Origin: Phycomyces blakesleeanus NRRL 1555(-)
Lineage: Eukaryota; Mucoromycota; Mucoromycetes; Mucorales; Phycomycetaceae
DNA length: 64,000 nucleotides
Direction of reading: 5' to 3'
Assembly (NCBI RefSeq): GCF_001638985.1
Contig: NW_017265189.1
Coordinates: 124,001-188,000, forward strand
Shown: in pieces, positions 53,832 to 64,000 of the stretch
Numbering within the stretch: position 1 is the stretch's first letter
Layout: each line of letters starts with the position of its first letter
Notes under the pieces: model-generated
What the model saw: only the letters and a program-made list of their open reading frames with translations
Database searches by the model: none
What the model was told of the DNA's origin: nothing
Position numbers and translations under genes: made by a program

Positions 53832-54366
53832 ATTGTTGTAAATGAGTATTAACTACTGCTGTAATTGAGAATAAGTCTGAAGGAAATAATATAAGGCCTC
53901 AGCTATTCCAGTCAAAGGTGTCTACCAATTACTTTATTATTTAACACACAGGTTTAGCATGCATGATAGTGATTATATTTCATATGATAATATCACCATA
54001 ATATGGGATACATCAGTGGATTATTATAAGCATAATTATAACTCATAAATATATTTACTTTTGATATTAATACTTCATTGAGACTACACACATTTATATA
54101 ATTAATCATACATTAATTATCCTAAGATCACGTTGCTCTGATCAAGGCTCAGATAGGATCGATTACCTGACCCCATTCATATAATTTTCCTGATCTAAAA
54201 TAATATAAATAGCAGTAGTAGTTCAGTGTAGGAACCTGGTCAAACTTTGATACAAAATCTTTTCTCAATAAACAAAACCTACACAAGTTCTCACAAATCT
54301 TTGTTTCTAATCTCAAATCTTTAATTCTTCCTCTTAAAAACTTCTTCAACTTCAACCACCACAACA
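53832..54366 (+). mobile_element. LTR-1 copy C, without target duplication
   Basis: 535 bp, TGTTGT to ACAACA, same orientation as copies A and B. Flanks are ATAAT and GTGAA, which do not match, and the left flank is a broken Gypsy LTR while the right flank is family X sequence. A deletion between two LTR-1 copies would produce this. Confidence 0.8.
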
Positions 54367-56516
54367 GTGAACATGTTTATTCTCTACCCAACCAAACTCC
54401 AAACCAAGCTATCTGTTTCCAACAAGGCAAGAGATAGAGAGAGAACAAATACTTACAGCAGCCAATGCTTACTATCAGTAAGGTTGACCTCTGGGCTAGT
54501 GATGTGATAAAGATGAAGACTGCTGTGCCAAATGAACAATTCTTGATTAAAATTTTTTTGCAAGATGATATTGGATTGGAATCATTGATACTGTTTACTA
54601 TCTGGAACCAGAAACAATAGACGTTAAAGTTGAAGACTTGGACTGTATTGATACACTGGCAAAGGATGTAATTTTCTACTCTTGCCTAACTACCTCTGTT
54701 ACTGGTTTGGACAAAAAACATTATGATCTTTTGTATATATCTCACTGCTTGAAGAAAGCTGTTTCTGGTGAAAGTAATGTTGGCACGTTTTATAAAGTGA
54801 TTATTGCTCCCATATATCTTTTTACAGATGACACTTCTGGCAGTTGGTCAAAACAGTACAACCTGTACAAAAGCTGGTCCATGTTTCTCACAGCAATGTC
54901 TTATGCAGAACGCTCTTCTACCAAGAATATTTTCTTTCTGTCTGCTGTCTCAAAGAAGAAAGGTGTTAGTGATCTGTCTCTCTTACCAATGATTGCCAAA
55001 AATCTTATGAAACTTGAAAGTGTCATTCTCATGTACTCTGCTAAACACAAGAAATATGTTTTGGTTGTTGCTCTTTTGCTCTTTATTGAAGCTGACACTC
55101 CTTGTCACTCAGAACTCTGTGGCATACTTGGTGTTGTGGTGGTTGAAGTTGAAGAAGTTTTTAAGAGGAAGAATTGAAGATTTGAGATTAGGAACGAAGA
55201 TTCATAAGAACTTGTGTAGGTTTTGTTTATTGAGAAAGGATTTTGTATCAAAGTTTGACCAGGTTCCTACACTGAACTACTACTGCTATTTATATTGTTT
55301 TGGATTGGGAAAATTATATAACTGGGGTCAGGTAATCGATCCTATCTGAGCCTTGATCAGAGCAACGTGATCTTAGGATAATTAATGTATGATTAATTAT
55401 ATAAATGTGTGTAGTCCCAATGAAGTATTAACATCGAAAGTAAATGTGTTTATGAGTTATAATTATGCTTATAATAATCCACTGATGTATCCCATATTAT
55501 GATGATATCATCATATGAAATATAATCACTATCATGCATGCTAAATCTGTGTGTTAAATAATAAAGTAATTGGTAGACACCTTTGACTGGAATAGCTAAG
55601 GCCTTATATTATTTCCTTCAGACTTATTCTCAATTACAGCAGTAGTCAATACTCATTTACAACACTTGGTCTTGCAACTTTGCTCCCATGTTGTAAATGT
55701 TATTATATGCTTCAAAGAAATGTTCCTTTGCAAATCAAGGAATATTACCTCAAGAAGCATACACCAAGAACTCAGAAACAATATGTGATGGCTAATTCTA
55801 CTGACAAACGTGATACAATCATGCCTGATGTTTTAGAAACTAATAAGTTTGTGACCGCAAGGGCACTTAGTTTTATTAACCATTCTACAGGATGCTTGCT
55901 TGAATTGAAAGCATTTGACCCAGAAAAGGTCACACTGATTGAGATTTTTCATGCGATTCTGCTTGGTATTGCAAAATACTTAAGCAGTGAATTAGTAAAG
56001 AAAATTCTCAAGATGAACCCTGAAAAACTGAAGAGATTGGCCAATAGTCTGAAGGAACATGTTATCTCAACTGGACTTTCTCACAAGTTTATCCGACTCT
56101 TAAAACACTCTGAAGCTTTTCTTGGCCTAGACTTTAAGATGCTACTGCAGATTTTTGCTGTTGCTCTACTTAGAGACTTTTCTGATGATCAGATAATTGG
56201 AACAATTTTGCCTTGCTTTGTTGAACTTGGTCATCTATTTTCATTAGTATTTGTTAGACAGATTGAATCCAGATTTGAAGAGTATCTTGCCTAGGTTGAC
56301 AGTGCTGTGAACACATTGACTGCCAAGCTTCATGCCTTTGATGAGGCAAATGTGGACAGCCCAAAGCACACATCTTTATGTAACAAGCCAAAAGCCCACA
56401 AAATGACCCATTTGACGGAAGATATTAGACGATTTGGACCTGCCCTCAACTTTGAAATGGAAAAAGACAATCAGTTTAACAAACATATTTGCGAGCATCT
56501 GATTTACACCAATTGA
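54367..56516 (+). pseudogene. Family X transposase-like protein, split by LTR-1 copy D
   Basis: First part (from about 54480) has DDTSGSWSKQYNLYKSWSMF, KHKKYVLVVALLLFIEADTP and CHSELCGILG. The LTR at 55132-55664 interrupts it, and removal of LTR plus one CTTGG gives CGILGLATLLPCCKCYY in frame. The second part has FMMLL-like helices and ends with KAHKMTHLTEDIRRFGPALNFE. A TAG at 56292-56294 (EYLA*VDSA) and frame changes in the first 250 nt disable it. CHSELCG...PCCKC (zinc-like Cys) and the conserved HLTEDIRRFG block suggest a KDZ/Plavaka-like transposase, but the family is uncertain. A 3' fragment of the same gene is at 14140-15215. Confidence 0.6.
55132..55664 (-). mobile_element. Solo LTR, family LTR-1, copy D (inverted)
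   Basis: 533 bp, in reverse orientation to copies A-C, flanked by a perfect 5-bp duplication CTTGG (55127-55131 and 55665-55669). Confidence 0.92.
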
Positions 56517-57330
56517 CTAAACACCTCAAGAGATGTCTGCCTCAAGTTTGCGAAGCAGACAATCATGTAACACATTTTTGATAATGGCTCCTGGATTAAC
56601 TATAATGGACAGTGCGAGTACCCTGGAAGTAAAATTGCAGAATGTATAAAATGCAATGATGATACAGCTTTCCAGCACTTATTCCTTGGTGGATCACGCA
56701 ATTTTGCAGACAACAATGACACCAACAACGTTCAACTTTAAAGGACAATTCCTTTGCTGCTTTTGTTATCAAGAACAGTATTTGAATGACTCCCAGCATT
56801 GGACTGATCTCTGGTTCAATAGTTACTTTTCTTTGGCTCACTGCTCACACAAGTGAGGAGATAAAAAATAATTACCTTAAAGTAGAAATGACGAGATTGT
56901 ATATCTCTCAATTCTCTCAAGCCTCTGTGTAAGATTAATTTAATGAAAGTTAATGATACTACTTACATGATTAACTTGAGTAAATTTGGTTTATATTAGT
57001 TTTATTTGCAATATGAATTAGCATAGATTTTTCAATTATTATTTCTTAGTATAATTTTGTATAGTTAATGAAATTTTTAGATTTTTTTTCTAAAAATCAC
57101 AGTTTTTTTTTCAAATTTTTGCTAAGTCATTTCTTTGTTACTCCAAACAACTCCCAAATTTTTTTAATAAACATTTTGTCTTACTTCAACTCATTTTCCG
57201 CTTCATTGAACTTTATTTTTTTTATTTGGATGTTGTTTTTTTTCAATTCACAATATTATACAAAAAAGTTTTCTATGCCAATCATATTGCTTAAGTATAA
57301 TAAGTAACCCTATTTGGTTTCTAATATCTG
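56517..57330 (+). other. Family X 3' region, degraded
   Basis: Continues the similarity to 14140-14850 on the - strand, with ADNNDTNN, NSLKPLCKI and NLSKFG reading in scattered frames, then a T-rich tail ending at CCCTATTTGGTTTCT, which is also the end of the 14-kb fragment. The common end suggests an element 3' boundary near 57325. Confidence 0.55.
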
Positions 57331-57640
57331 TGGTGGTAAAATTTTTAGAGCATCTGTAGGAGTAGCATTTTAATTAGCACTAAATTGAGTGCTCATAAGT
57401 CATATTTGAGATTAAAAGAAGTAAAAAAATTGAAGATAAAATATCAGTTAAATAATAAAAAGAAACATCTATATTTTCTAGTAGATAGTAAAGTATTAGC
57501 CAAAATTGAGGCTTATCTACCAGAAAATAAGACAAAAAAATAAAACTACCAGAAAATAGAAAACGCAAAAATTTACTAAGTCATTTTGAAAGTTGTTTCA
57601 ATTTACAAAACATTTCTTTAAGAAAAAAACTAGATATAAT

Positions 57641-58186
57641 TTTATATTTGTATATGAGATCTGCGAAGATAAACTTCATATTTGTTTTTTATAGACTGAA
57701 ATACTTGTAGAGAGCATTGATATACATCAAACAAAGTCTGACAGTCATCTTCAGTCATATATTGTTGCATAGTCAGTAGATTTTGGCTTGCATACCAAAG
57801 CATTTGATTGATGTCAATACATTGCTGTATAAAAGCAGATGTATGACTGATAGTTGATGTGATTGTGACTGTTTCAGAGGTAGAGACTGGCTGTATTATA
57901 TTTGTACTTGTAACAGAAGGTAGAGAGAAGTAGAAAGATTAGTTTATATGCATTTTAAGCAAATACATATGCTTTCAAGGTTTATATCTTTGCTGATAAT
58001 CGAAGCAGATGCAGGAAATAATCAAGTTTGGCTCTGCAATCTGAACAAAATATGCTGTATTTTCATTTACAAATAGTCAAACTTGCCAATTTATATCTTC
58101 TGCAGTACCAGGAGTAACAATCATCATTTCTCTGTCATCATCATCGACTTTTTCAGCTTTCATCTCATGTATTCTTTGTTGTCTAG
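57641..58186 (-). pseudogene. MULE-2 transposase, C-terminal part (detached by MULE-OTU)
   Basis: Reading leftward from 58186: TRQQRIHEMKAEKVDDDDRE, INWQV*LFVNENTAYFVQI, then SCICFDYQQRYKP*KHMYLLKMH, a SWIM-type zinc finger (CxC...CKHM) in which the third Cys is a TGA. An intron-like gap near 57950-57900 follows, and the end runs FIQQCIDINQMLWYASQNLL to LRRSHIQI, stop near 57641. The upstream part of this gene is at 62497-62940. Confidence 0.7.
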
Positions 58187-58600
58187 TAAAAGAAGGGGAA
58201 GCTTACAGACAGCCTGGCGGGACAGCCTGAAAGTGTATTACGTCACCTAGTCACGTGTTTAGGCAAATGCTATATTGACGGGACAGCCTGGACAGCCTGG
58301 AAATATGTTACTAAACTTACTTCACGTATTTAGGCAAATGTTCATTTTTTTGAGGCAGTCAGATTTTTGATATATGTTTAATGATTCAAAAAATAAAATA
58401 AAAAACATTGAAAATAAAGATAAATAAATAAATAAATAATAATATGAATAATAATAATAAAACTTGATAAGAGATAAAGAGATAAATATAAAAACAAGGA
58501 AATAGAATAAAAAAGAAAAAGAAAATAAAAAGATCTACAAAATAAGATAAATATTAATATTATTGAATGGAATTCCGTTATGAAATCCATATCTTGGTAG

Positions 58601-61600
58601 TTAATACAGAATGGAAAAGTCCTCTAGGTTATGTTTTTTTACTATGGTTTTGTGAAATGGGGTTATCTGCGGCCAATTGAAGTTTCTGGTTGGTTTACGT
58701 TTTGCGAGGAGAAAGTGGTTGATGTCTAAAATAAGTATAATAGGTTCGAATCTGTCTGGTGTGGTAGTGAATGGTACAAATAGACAGTTGCCAGTTTCTC
58801 TTGGAGTATTCCAATATATGGCTACGGTTCTGTTATATGCATTTGCTACGAGTTGTGGATAGTCAATTGTACCAAACCAATGCTGTTGAGGGAGGGGCGA
58901 GTGTTTGTCTTGTAGACTGATGATTAATGAGTTTGTGGATGCAGGCATATGGCCATGCTCCATTCTTCCTCGGTAATGAGTATGTTGATATTTTAAATAG
59001 TTTTCTAACATTTTGTCTTTGATTTCAGGCCATCACTCCTGGTTCTGATATACTTCCATTACTATTGCTCTATAGCCACAATTGCCATCTGCTTCCGGAG
59101 AGAATATCTGAGATATTTGGTGTGGGGCGATTATAAGATTAGTCAGAAGTGTATGGTCACATGGTGAACCTAGGTTAATAATTTTTTTAAATGCTTTTTG
59201 TTGTTTTTCTAAAGATAATTCATGTCTAGAAAATCGAAAAAAGTCGAATGAGTTAAATCTGAACAATATGTTATAATAAAGACTTACTTTTTTTGTTTTT
59301 TTTCAGTTTTTCTTTTTTTTTATTGTTTCTTCTTTTTCTGCTTCAAGACAGTGCTCTAGGGCAATCATTTTTCTTTTTGTATTTTTAGGTCTGCCTTTGA
59401 TGGCTTCCACTACTGTTGGATCATTAAGGTTCTCAAGTTTCTGCTTGGAGTCTAGTTCTATTATTTTGTCAATGTATTCTTCGAAATATATTTGCTGTTG
59501 TTTGTTTTGGGCGTTGATAAGTATTTGAGTAATCCGTTCAAGCTTATATGCAAGTTGGGATGTTATTGTGGTGATTTTAGTGGTGTTTTTAGGTACAGAT
59601 AGTGCATTGTGAAGAATTGAGTGGTCTGTACATAATTATATATAAAAAAAGAAAATAGTTTAATAACATATATGTATATATATATACATTACCTTCTCCT
59701 TCTAAGTAGTTTATTCTCCATTGTCTGGGAATGCAAGAAATTGGGATTTTTTTATACTGCGCAAGTTGATGGTAGCAGGGCAAGAGATAGTTGTAGTTAA
59801 TGAGGCATTCGCACTCTTTTGTGAGTTTTTCAGGTATAATTGATTTGGCAAGTTCAAGTTTGATGTGGTCCATTGCAAAACGACAAACTTTGTGGCGAAT
59901 ATCATTCAGCCTGGAAGAATTGATTTTATCAAACACAACAGTATTGCTCTCTCCGAGACACTCCATTGTCAATCTGCACTTTCGATCATCAATCTGTAAA
60001 ATTTACAAAAACATTTCAATTAGTTATTGTTATTATAAAGTTTAATCAATTGATATTTAAGATAACAAAGCATAGACGTACCAACGCTTCATACCACTTG
60101 ACAACTTTCATGGTAACTGTCTTCAGTTTACCGGAAGAAGTTCCAAGGGCATGCTTCAGAGAAGCATATGAACTTTCTGCATGGTTGGAAGTGCGATTTC
60201 CAAAGTGAGAATGCTTAAAAACATAGGTGTTTACCCAGTTCTCTTTGTCATGCATTTTTCTGATAACGTATATAAAAAATAATGTTATTATTTATTGTTA
60301 ACAAACTGTTTCCAGCAAATATAACAGCACTTTGCATATATCTCAAGGAAAGCTTTGGCACTTTTTCCTTGATCTTTACAATTGTCTTTTGCAAACCTGA
60401 GATATGCATCAATCTCTTTTTTCTCTTCTTTGGAAGTGGTGCACTTCAACGCAATTTGGTCAAGATGTCCAGCTAACTCATCCAAGAAGCCTCTCTTGTC
60501 CACATTTTCGTCTTCCTTCATCATTGGCAATAGCTGCTTCTTAAAATTATCCTTAATGTGCTTATAGCACAGCAGCTGTTTATGTGGTGATCCAGACACT
60601 CGGATGTTGGATTTATCACATATAAGAACATATTCATATTGGGATAGCGTAGTAGCTATCATCTTGTCAGTATAAAATTTATATAAATGATTAAGTAATC
60701 AACCCAATAATTATTACAGTTAGTACTGTAGATAATATCTTAAAGATTGTTAAGATAATTATATCATACTGCCGGGTAAACTGTGTCAGATCGATATGGA
60801 GCTAATTTAGTAGGAAGTTCTAAAGCTCTAGTATAAAAGAGAAAAGAATAGCTAAGAGCTAAAGAAGTACGATTTATGACTTGATGTCATAATTGTAACA
60901 CCAACACTAGTTAAGCAGTAAATACACTCTAATAACCAAATATAGTAAAGGAAGAAAGCCTTAAGAAACTAAGACGTAATGACAAGAGCAGATTGTGTTT
61001 TCTTATAAAAAATGATACTTTTTATTTATGAATAAAGACAACTTATATACAGTCTCAAAGTATTTCTATACGTCTCTATTATCAAATATTTTATTTTTCT
61101 ATTGTTTCGTACCTGAAATACCACAGTTTACACTCAGGGAAAGCATTTGTAATTGCATTCCTTAATGCTTTCTCATTGTCAGTGATAAACACACTTGGAA
61201 GTAGAGGTGTTGTGGTGATTTTGTTGCTGCTGCTGCTATCATTAACATCTGGCCAGACAGAATCGCGCAGACAGCAAAGTACCCATAGATAGTTGTCTAT
61301 CGTTTCGTGATCCACCCAAGCTCCAGCAATTGGGAAAGTCTTCAAAGTCGTATGGGGGGTTCCACTTACATTGCTGGTACCAACAATGTTGACATATGTC
61401 ATTCAGTGACTATTCATCTTGTATGTAGCATCTATTACAATGGTTTCTGACATTCTTCTTGCTTCGTCAATGGCATCCTTATGGATGAAAAACACCATGT
61501 TGATTTTGTTTTTCTTATCATCACCAACATTGTACCAGACATAAAAGTCCAATTCTTGCAATGCAGTAATGAAACTAAACATTTCTCTTCCTTCTTCTGA

Positions 61601-62209
61601 CTTTCCGAATTGTTGTTTGATATTTTCGATATCTTGACAGATAACATTGGTGTACCCACTTCTCTTCAAGTTATTGAAGATGGTGGATACATCATTGTTT
61701 TCCTCAAGGTGTCGGACAACAAGAGCCATGGCTTCAGGTTCAAGCTTTTGATGCATGGCATATGCTCTGTGGTCTTCCACAATCTGATGATTGTGTTTTG
61801 CCTCGCGGGAGTGGACTACAATCTTTCCATCTTTCTTTTTTGAGGCATACACAAAGCAAGAACAGCCACTCTTTTGGGTATCCTTTACGCATTGTCTTTC
61901 CTACTCAAGAATAGGGGTTTCTTGGTTGACAGAGACTTCTGAAACAATTTTTTTGGTCTTTCTAGTATCTCTATATTCCCTGTAGTGCTTACAGATCATT
62001 CTTATATGGGTGCTTGAGGAAGAATAAGTAGTGAATGCAATATTATGCTTAGTACCATATGCTTTGGTGGCTTTACAAACAGCTACAGTTGAAGAGAGTT
62101 CTCTTCCAACAAGAAATATTGAGTTGAACTTGGTCAGGGCAGCATTGTATTTCTTTGAAGAAGTCTCACTAACAATGACATGGTCATTGGTGTTGTTGAT
62201 GCTGCTCAT
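58601..62209 (-). pseudogene. MULE transposase with FAR1-like finger, SWIM finger and OTU protease
   Basis: From ATG 62209: a FAR1/WRKY-GCM-like zinc region (CKHY...GCSCFVY...HNH), the MULE DDE domain (ETIVIDATYKMN, FPIAGAWVDHETIDNYLWVL, SVFITDNEKALRNAI), then after a solo LTR QLLCYKHIKDNF. Exons near 60255-60060 and 59972-59690 follow; the latter has the SWIM pattern (CECLINYNYLLPCYH). A further exon at about 59640-59280 has VVEAIKGRPKNTKRK. The last exon (59266-58601) is an OTU-type Cys protease: EADGNCGYRAI with nucleophile Cys, and LDINHFLLAK with the His. Stops: TAG after TPILE, TGA after KMNSH, TGA in KKKN*KK, TGA after YQNQE. Exon joins between the SWIM and OTU parts are inferred, so two adjacent genes are possible. 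Confidence 0.75.
60583..61125 (-). mobile_element. Solo LTR-4 inside the MULE-OTU transposase
   Basis: 543 bp starting TGTGGT and ending ACCACA, flanked by GTTTA at 60578-60582 and 61126-61130. Removal with one duplication gives ECKQLLCYKHIK in frame. The - strand has TATATAAG followed by an AATAAA. No other copy of this LTR is present in the window. Confidence 0.88.
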
Positions 62210-62496
62210 CTTAGAATGTCAAAAAAATTATACGCTGATGTTGTAGTAAAAAAGGGCAGTGATTTTATTGGCAAACTAAAGAACACTTCATATAGTTCCC
62301 CCTCCCCCCCTCTACTCAAAAAAATGAAAATTTGCCTAAATACATGAAGTAAGTTTAGTAGTATATTTCTAGGCTGCCCAGGCTGTCCAGGCTGTTCCAC
62401 CAATATGACATTTGCCCAAACACATGACTAGGTGACGTAATATACTTTCAGGCTGTCCTTTCAGGCTGTCCCGCCAGGCTGTCTGTAAGCTTCCTC

Positions 62497-62940
62497 TAAA
62501 AGAACTCATTGGACCATTGTTTGACATGCCGTGTTCATATTCTTGGATAAGATAATACTCAACATCATGTACTAAAACAAAAACAAGCTTATCAACTCTC
62601 TTGTTTCTATTTCTTTTCATGAAAGCTATTTTTAATTGATTGTGCCAGAACTCAATATAGTTATTTGTGAATATATGGGAGAATTGTCGTTCATAGTATG
62701 CTCTACTTCAGACCTTAAACTTTGTTTCTGTGCACCAGTTTCTCTCAAAGTAACCCAAGAAGCTTTCTTGGTTGTCAAAGTCTTCTATAAACTGTACAAT
62801 TTTATGATGAAACTCATTTATGTCTTCTTTATAAATGATCTCTTGTAAAGACTTCATCATCACACCATGTAAAATACGTGCCTCTATTGATAAGGATTCA
62901 GGAATCTTCACACTGTCAGATAACTTTTGGTTCCATGCTT
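62497..62940 (-). pseudogene. MULE-2 transposase, central part (upstream of MULE-OTU)
   Basis: Reading leftward: AWNQKLSDSVKIPESLSIEA, KIVQFIEDFDNQESFLGYFE, then FSHIFTNNYIEFWHNQLKIAF and RVDKLVFVLVHDVEYYL up to GPMSSF, where MULE-OTU begins. TNNYIEFWHNQLK followed by RVDKL is a recurrent pattern in the part of MULE transposases just before the SWIM finger. A TAA before AWNQKL breaks the upstream side, and the gene is lost near the Harbinger-1 copy at 63029. Confidence 0.7.
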
Positions 62941-63028
62941 AAGTAACATGAAAGATGTAAAATTGAATGAGTGTTGCAGAAAAAGTTGTCTGAATGGTGT
63001 GAACTTCTGCTGCACAACAATCAATAGT

Positions 63029-63646
63029 AGAGAGCTGTTTAAAGTTGCTTTATATCTACGCCCAAAAAAGGCACTTAAGTTGGAATATTTTTTTAAAATT
63101 TTTTCTCTGATATATCATACATGTACCATCATGTTGCGTTAACAATATAGCTTGTGAAAATATTATGCATGAGCTTCATTCTTTAACAACTTCTTTATAC
63201 TCAAATTGATCATCTAAATTCAAAATAAAATAACCGATCATTCCAAATATAACATTAGCAATCACGCCCAAGTTTATCAACAAAGGCAACAAAGGCAACA
63301 AAGGCAACAACAACAACAACAACAACATCAAGAACAGCAACAGCAGCAAGAGCAACAGCAGAATGAAGAAGAAACCATATCTCAAGAGATTAGAAGAGCC
63401 AGGAGAGCTAGATATAGCAAACTAAACCTAAATCTCTTGAGTGACAGTACTTGTATATATCTATTTTGTTTCACTTTAGATGAAATTGAGAGAATAACAA
63501 CAGCACTCGGATTGGATCATGTGTACCGTTTTTCAAGTATACAAGTCTGTAAGAACCTTGGCTTTGCAATGTTGCTCAATTGGTACAGCTTTCCAAGATG
63601 CTTAGGTGACGTGTCTATACTTTTTGGAATGAGTGAAAGCAATGTA
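63029..63646 (+). mobile_element. Harbinger-1 second copy, 5' part with transposase N-terminus
   Basis: Starts with the AGAGAGCTGTTTAAA end repeat and follows the complement of 38577-37955. It encodes the Gln-rich tract (63268-63360, shorter than in copy 1) and IRRARRARYSKLNLNLL, ERITTALGLDHVYRFSS and MSESN. Similarity stops at a TA dinucleotide (63645-63646), where another element begins. The other end is outside the window. Confidence 0.82.
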
Positions 63647-64000
63647 CACTGGAAAAATAGGGTAATTTCATCTGGATCAAATGTACCAAAAATGTAGATG
63701 ATTGAGCCAATATCATCACAATTTTTGTGATATATCATTTTGAGCAATGGTACAATATCATCTATAGTGCTGATGCGTATCATCATAACAACGGATACAC
63801 AAAAACCCAATGTAGAATGATTGTCAATCCGCAAACTATGGAAACTGAATAAATATTATAGTTACGCTTTACTCCTATTGAGTCTACCTCTTTATGTGTT
63901 ATATTTTGAGGTCTATAAAGAGCTAGCGTCCCATATTATTATTTTTACCGGGTTTTTTTATTGGCTGCAGAAATGCTTTAAAAACTATCAAAGAGATGAT
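63647..64000. mobile_element. Putative TA-flanked (Tc1/mariner-like) element, cut by window edge
   Basis: The Harbinger-1 copy is interrupted after GCAATGTA, and the new sequence begins CACTGGAAAAATAGGGTAAT. Insertion at TA and an A-rich end repeat fit Tc1/mariner, but only 354 nt are visible and no transposase motif is seen, so the assignment is tentative. Confidence 0.35.

Larger units (their letters stand above)
58195..62496 (-). mobile_element. MULE-OTU: 4302-bp Mutator-like element with long inverted repeats
   Basis: Ends start GGGGAAGCTTACAGACAGCC (left) and GAGGAAGCTTACAGACAGCC (right, complement) and remain similar for about 150 nt (58195-58350 and 62310-62496). The repeats carry several GGACAGCCT units, one more on the right than the left. 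The 8-bp duplication TAAAAGAA lies at 58187-58194 and 62497-62504. It encodes a MULE transposase with SWIM and OTU regions. It is inserted in the MULE-2 gene; removal restores GPMSSFTRQQRIHE. Confidence 0.9.

Overview
The window looks like a transposon graveyard from an early-diverging fungus, most likely Mucoromycota. The evidence is AT-rich DNA, short GT-AG introns of about 50-65 nt, two eukaryotic tRNA genes with internal promoters, and a mix of CACTA/Plavaka-like, PIF/Harbinger, MULE, Merlin, LINE and Ty3/Gypsy elements. The taxonomic placement is inference. I recognise no host protein gene. The only likely host genes are tRNA-Gly(GCC) and tRNA-Thr(AGU).

Layout. 1-2841: right half of a CACTA-like element (transposase on -, spliced coiled-coil partner on +). 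About 3274-3694: relic of a Harbinger-2 end. 3711-9499: LINE-1 on - with a 16-bp target duplication and a solo LTR (LTR-1 copy A) inside its ORF1. About 9867-14110: a second CACTA-like element of the same design. 14140-15215: 3' fragment of a transposase-like element (family X). About 15221-28272: Plavaka-like element E1, split by its relative E2 (18869-25328). 28315-28847: solo LTR-1 copy B. 30053-30123: tRNA-Gly, followed by an LTR-3 copy. 30479-38725: Ty3/Gypsy element whose 5' LTR holds an intact-ended Harbinger-1 element (35850-38577). 39110-40700: foldback element and a Merlin element. 40744-41054: LTR-3 solo. About 41547-48720: two LINE-2 copies in tandem, ending at an intact tRNA-Thr (48739-48811). 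48861-49178: solo Gypsy LTR. 49292-52834: Harbinger-2. 52880-54366: LTR pieces. 54367-57330: family X gene split by LTR-1 copy D. 57641-62940: a MULE transposase gene split by a second MULE that also encodes an OTU protease, itself split by a solo LTR (LTR-4). 63029 to the window end: second Harbinger-1 copy, interrupted by a TA-flanked element.

Insertion boundaries could often be fixed to the base, because removing the guest plus one target duplication restores the host reading frame. This holds for E2 in E1, MULE-OTU in MULE-2, LTR-4 in MULE-OTU, LTR-1A in LINE-1 ORF1 and LTR-1D in gene X. Nearly every premature stop can be read as a C-to-T change (CGA to TGA, CAA/CAG to TAA/TAG, or TGG to TGA/TAG from the other strand), so cytosine deamination appears to be the main decay process.

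The most notable arrangement is LINE-2. The 3' end of the complete copy joins the first 15 nt of tRNA-Thr, and its 5' side carries the same 15 nt followed by the rest of an intact tRNA gene. This is what insertion into the tRNA A-box with a duplication that rebuilds the tRNA would leave behind.
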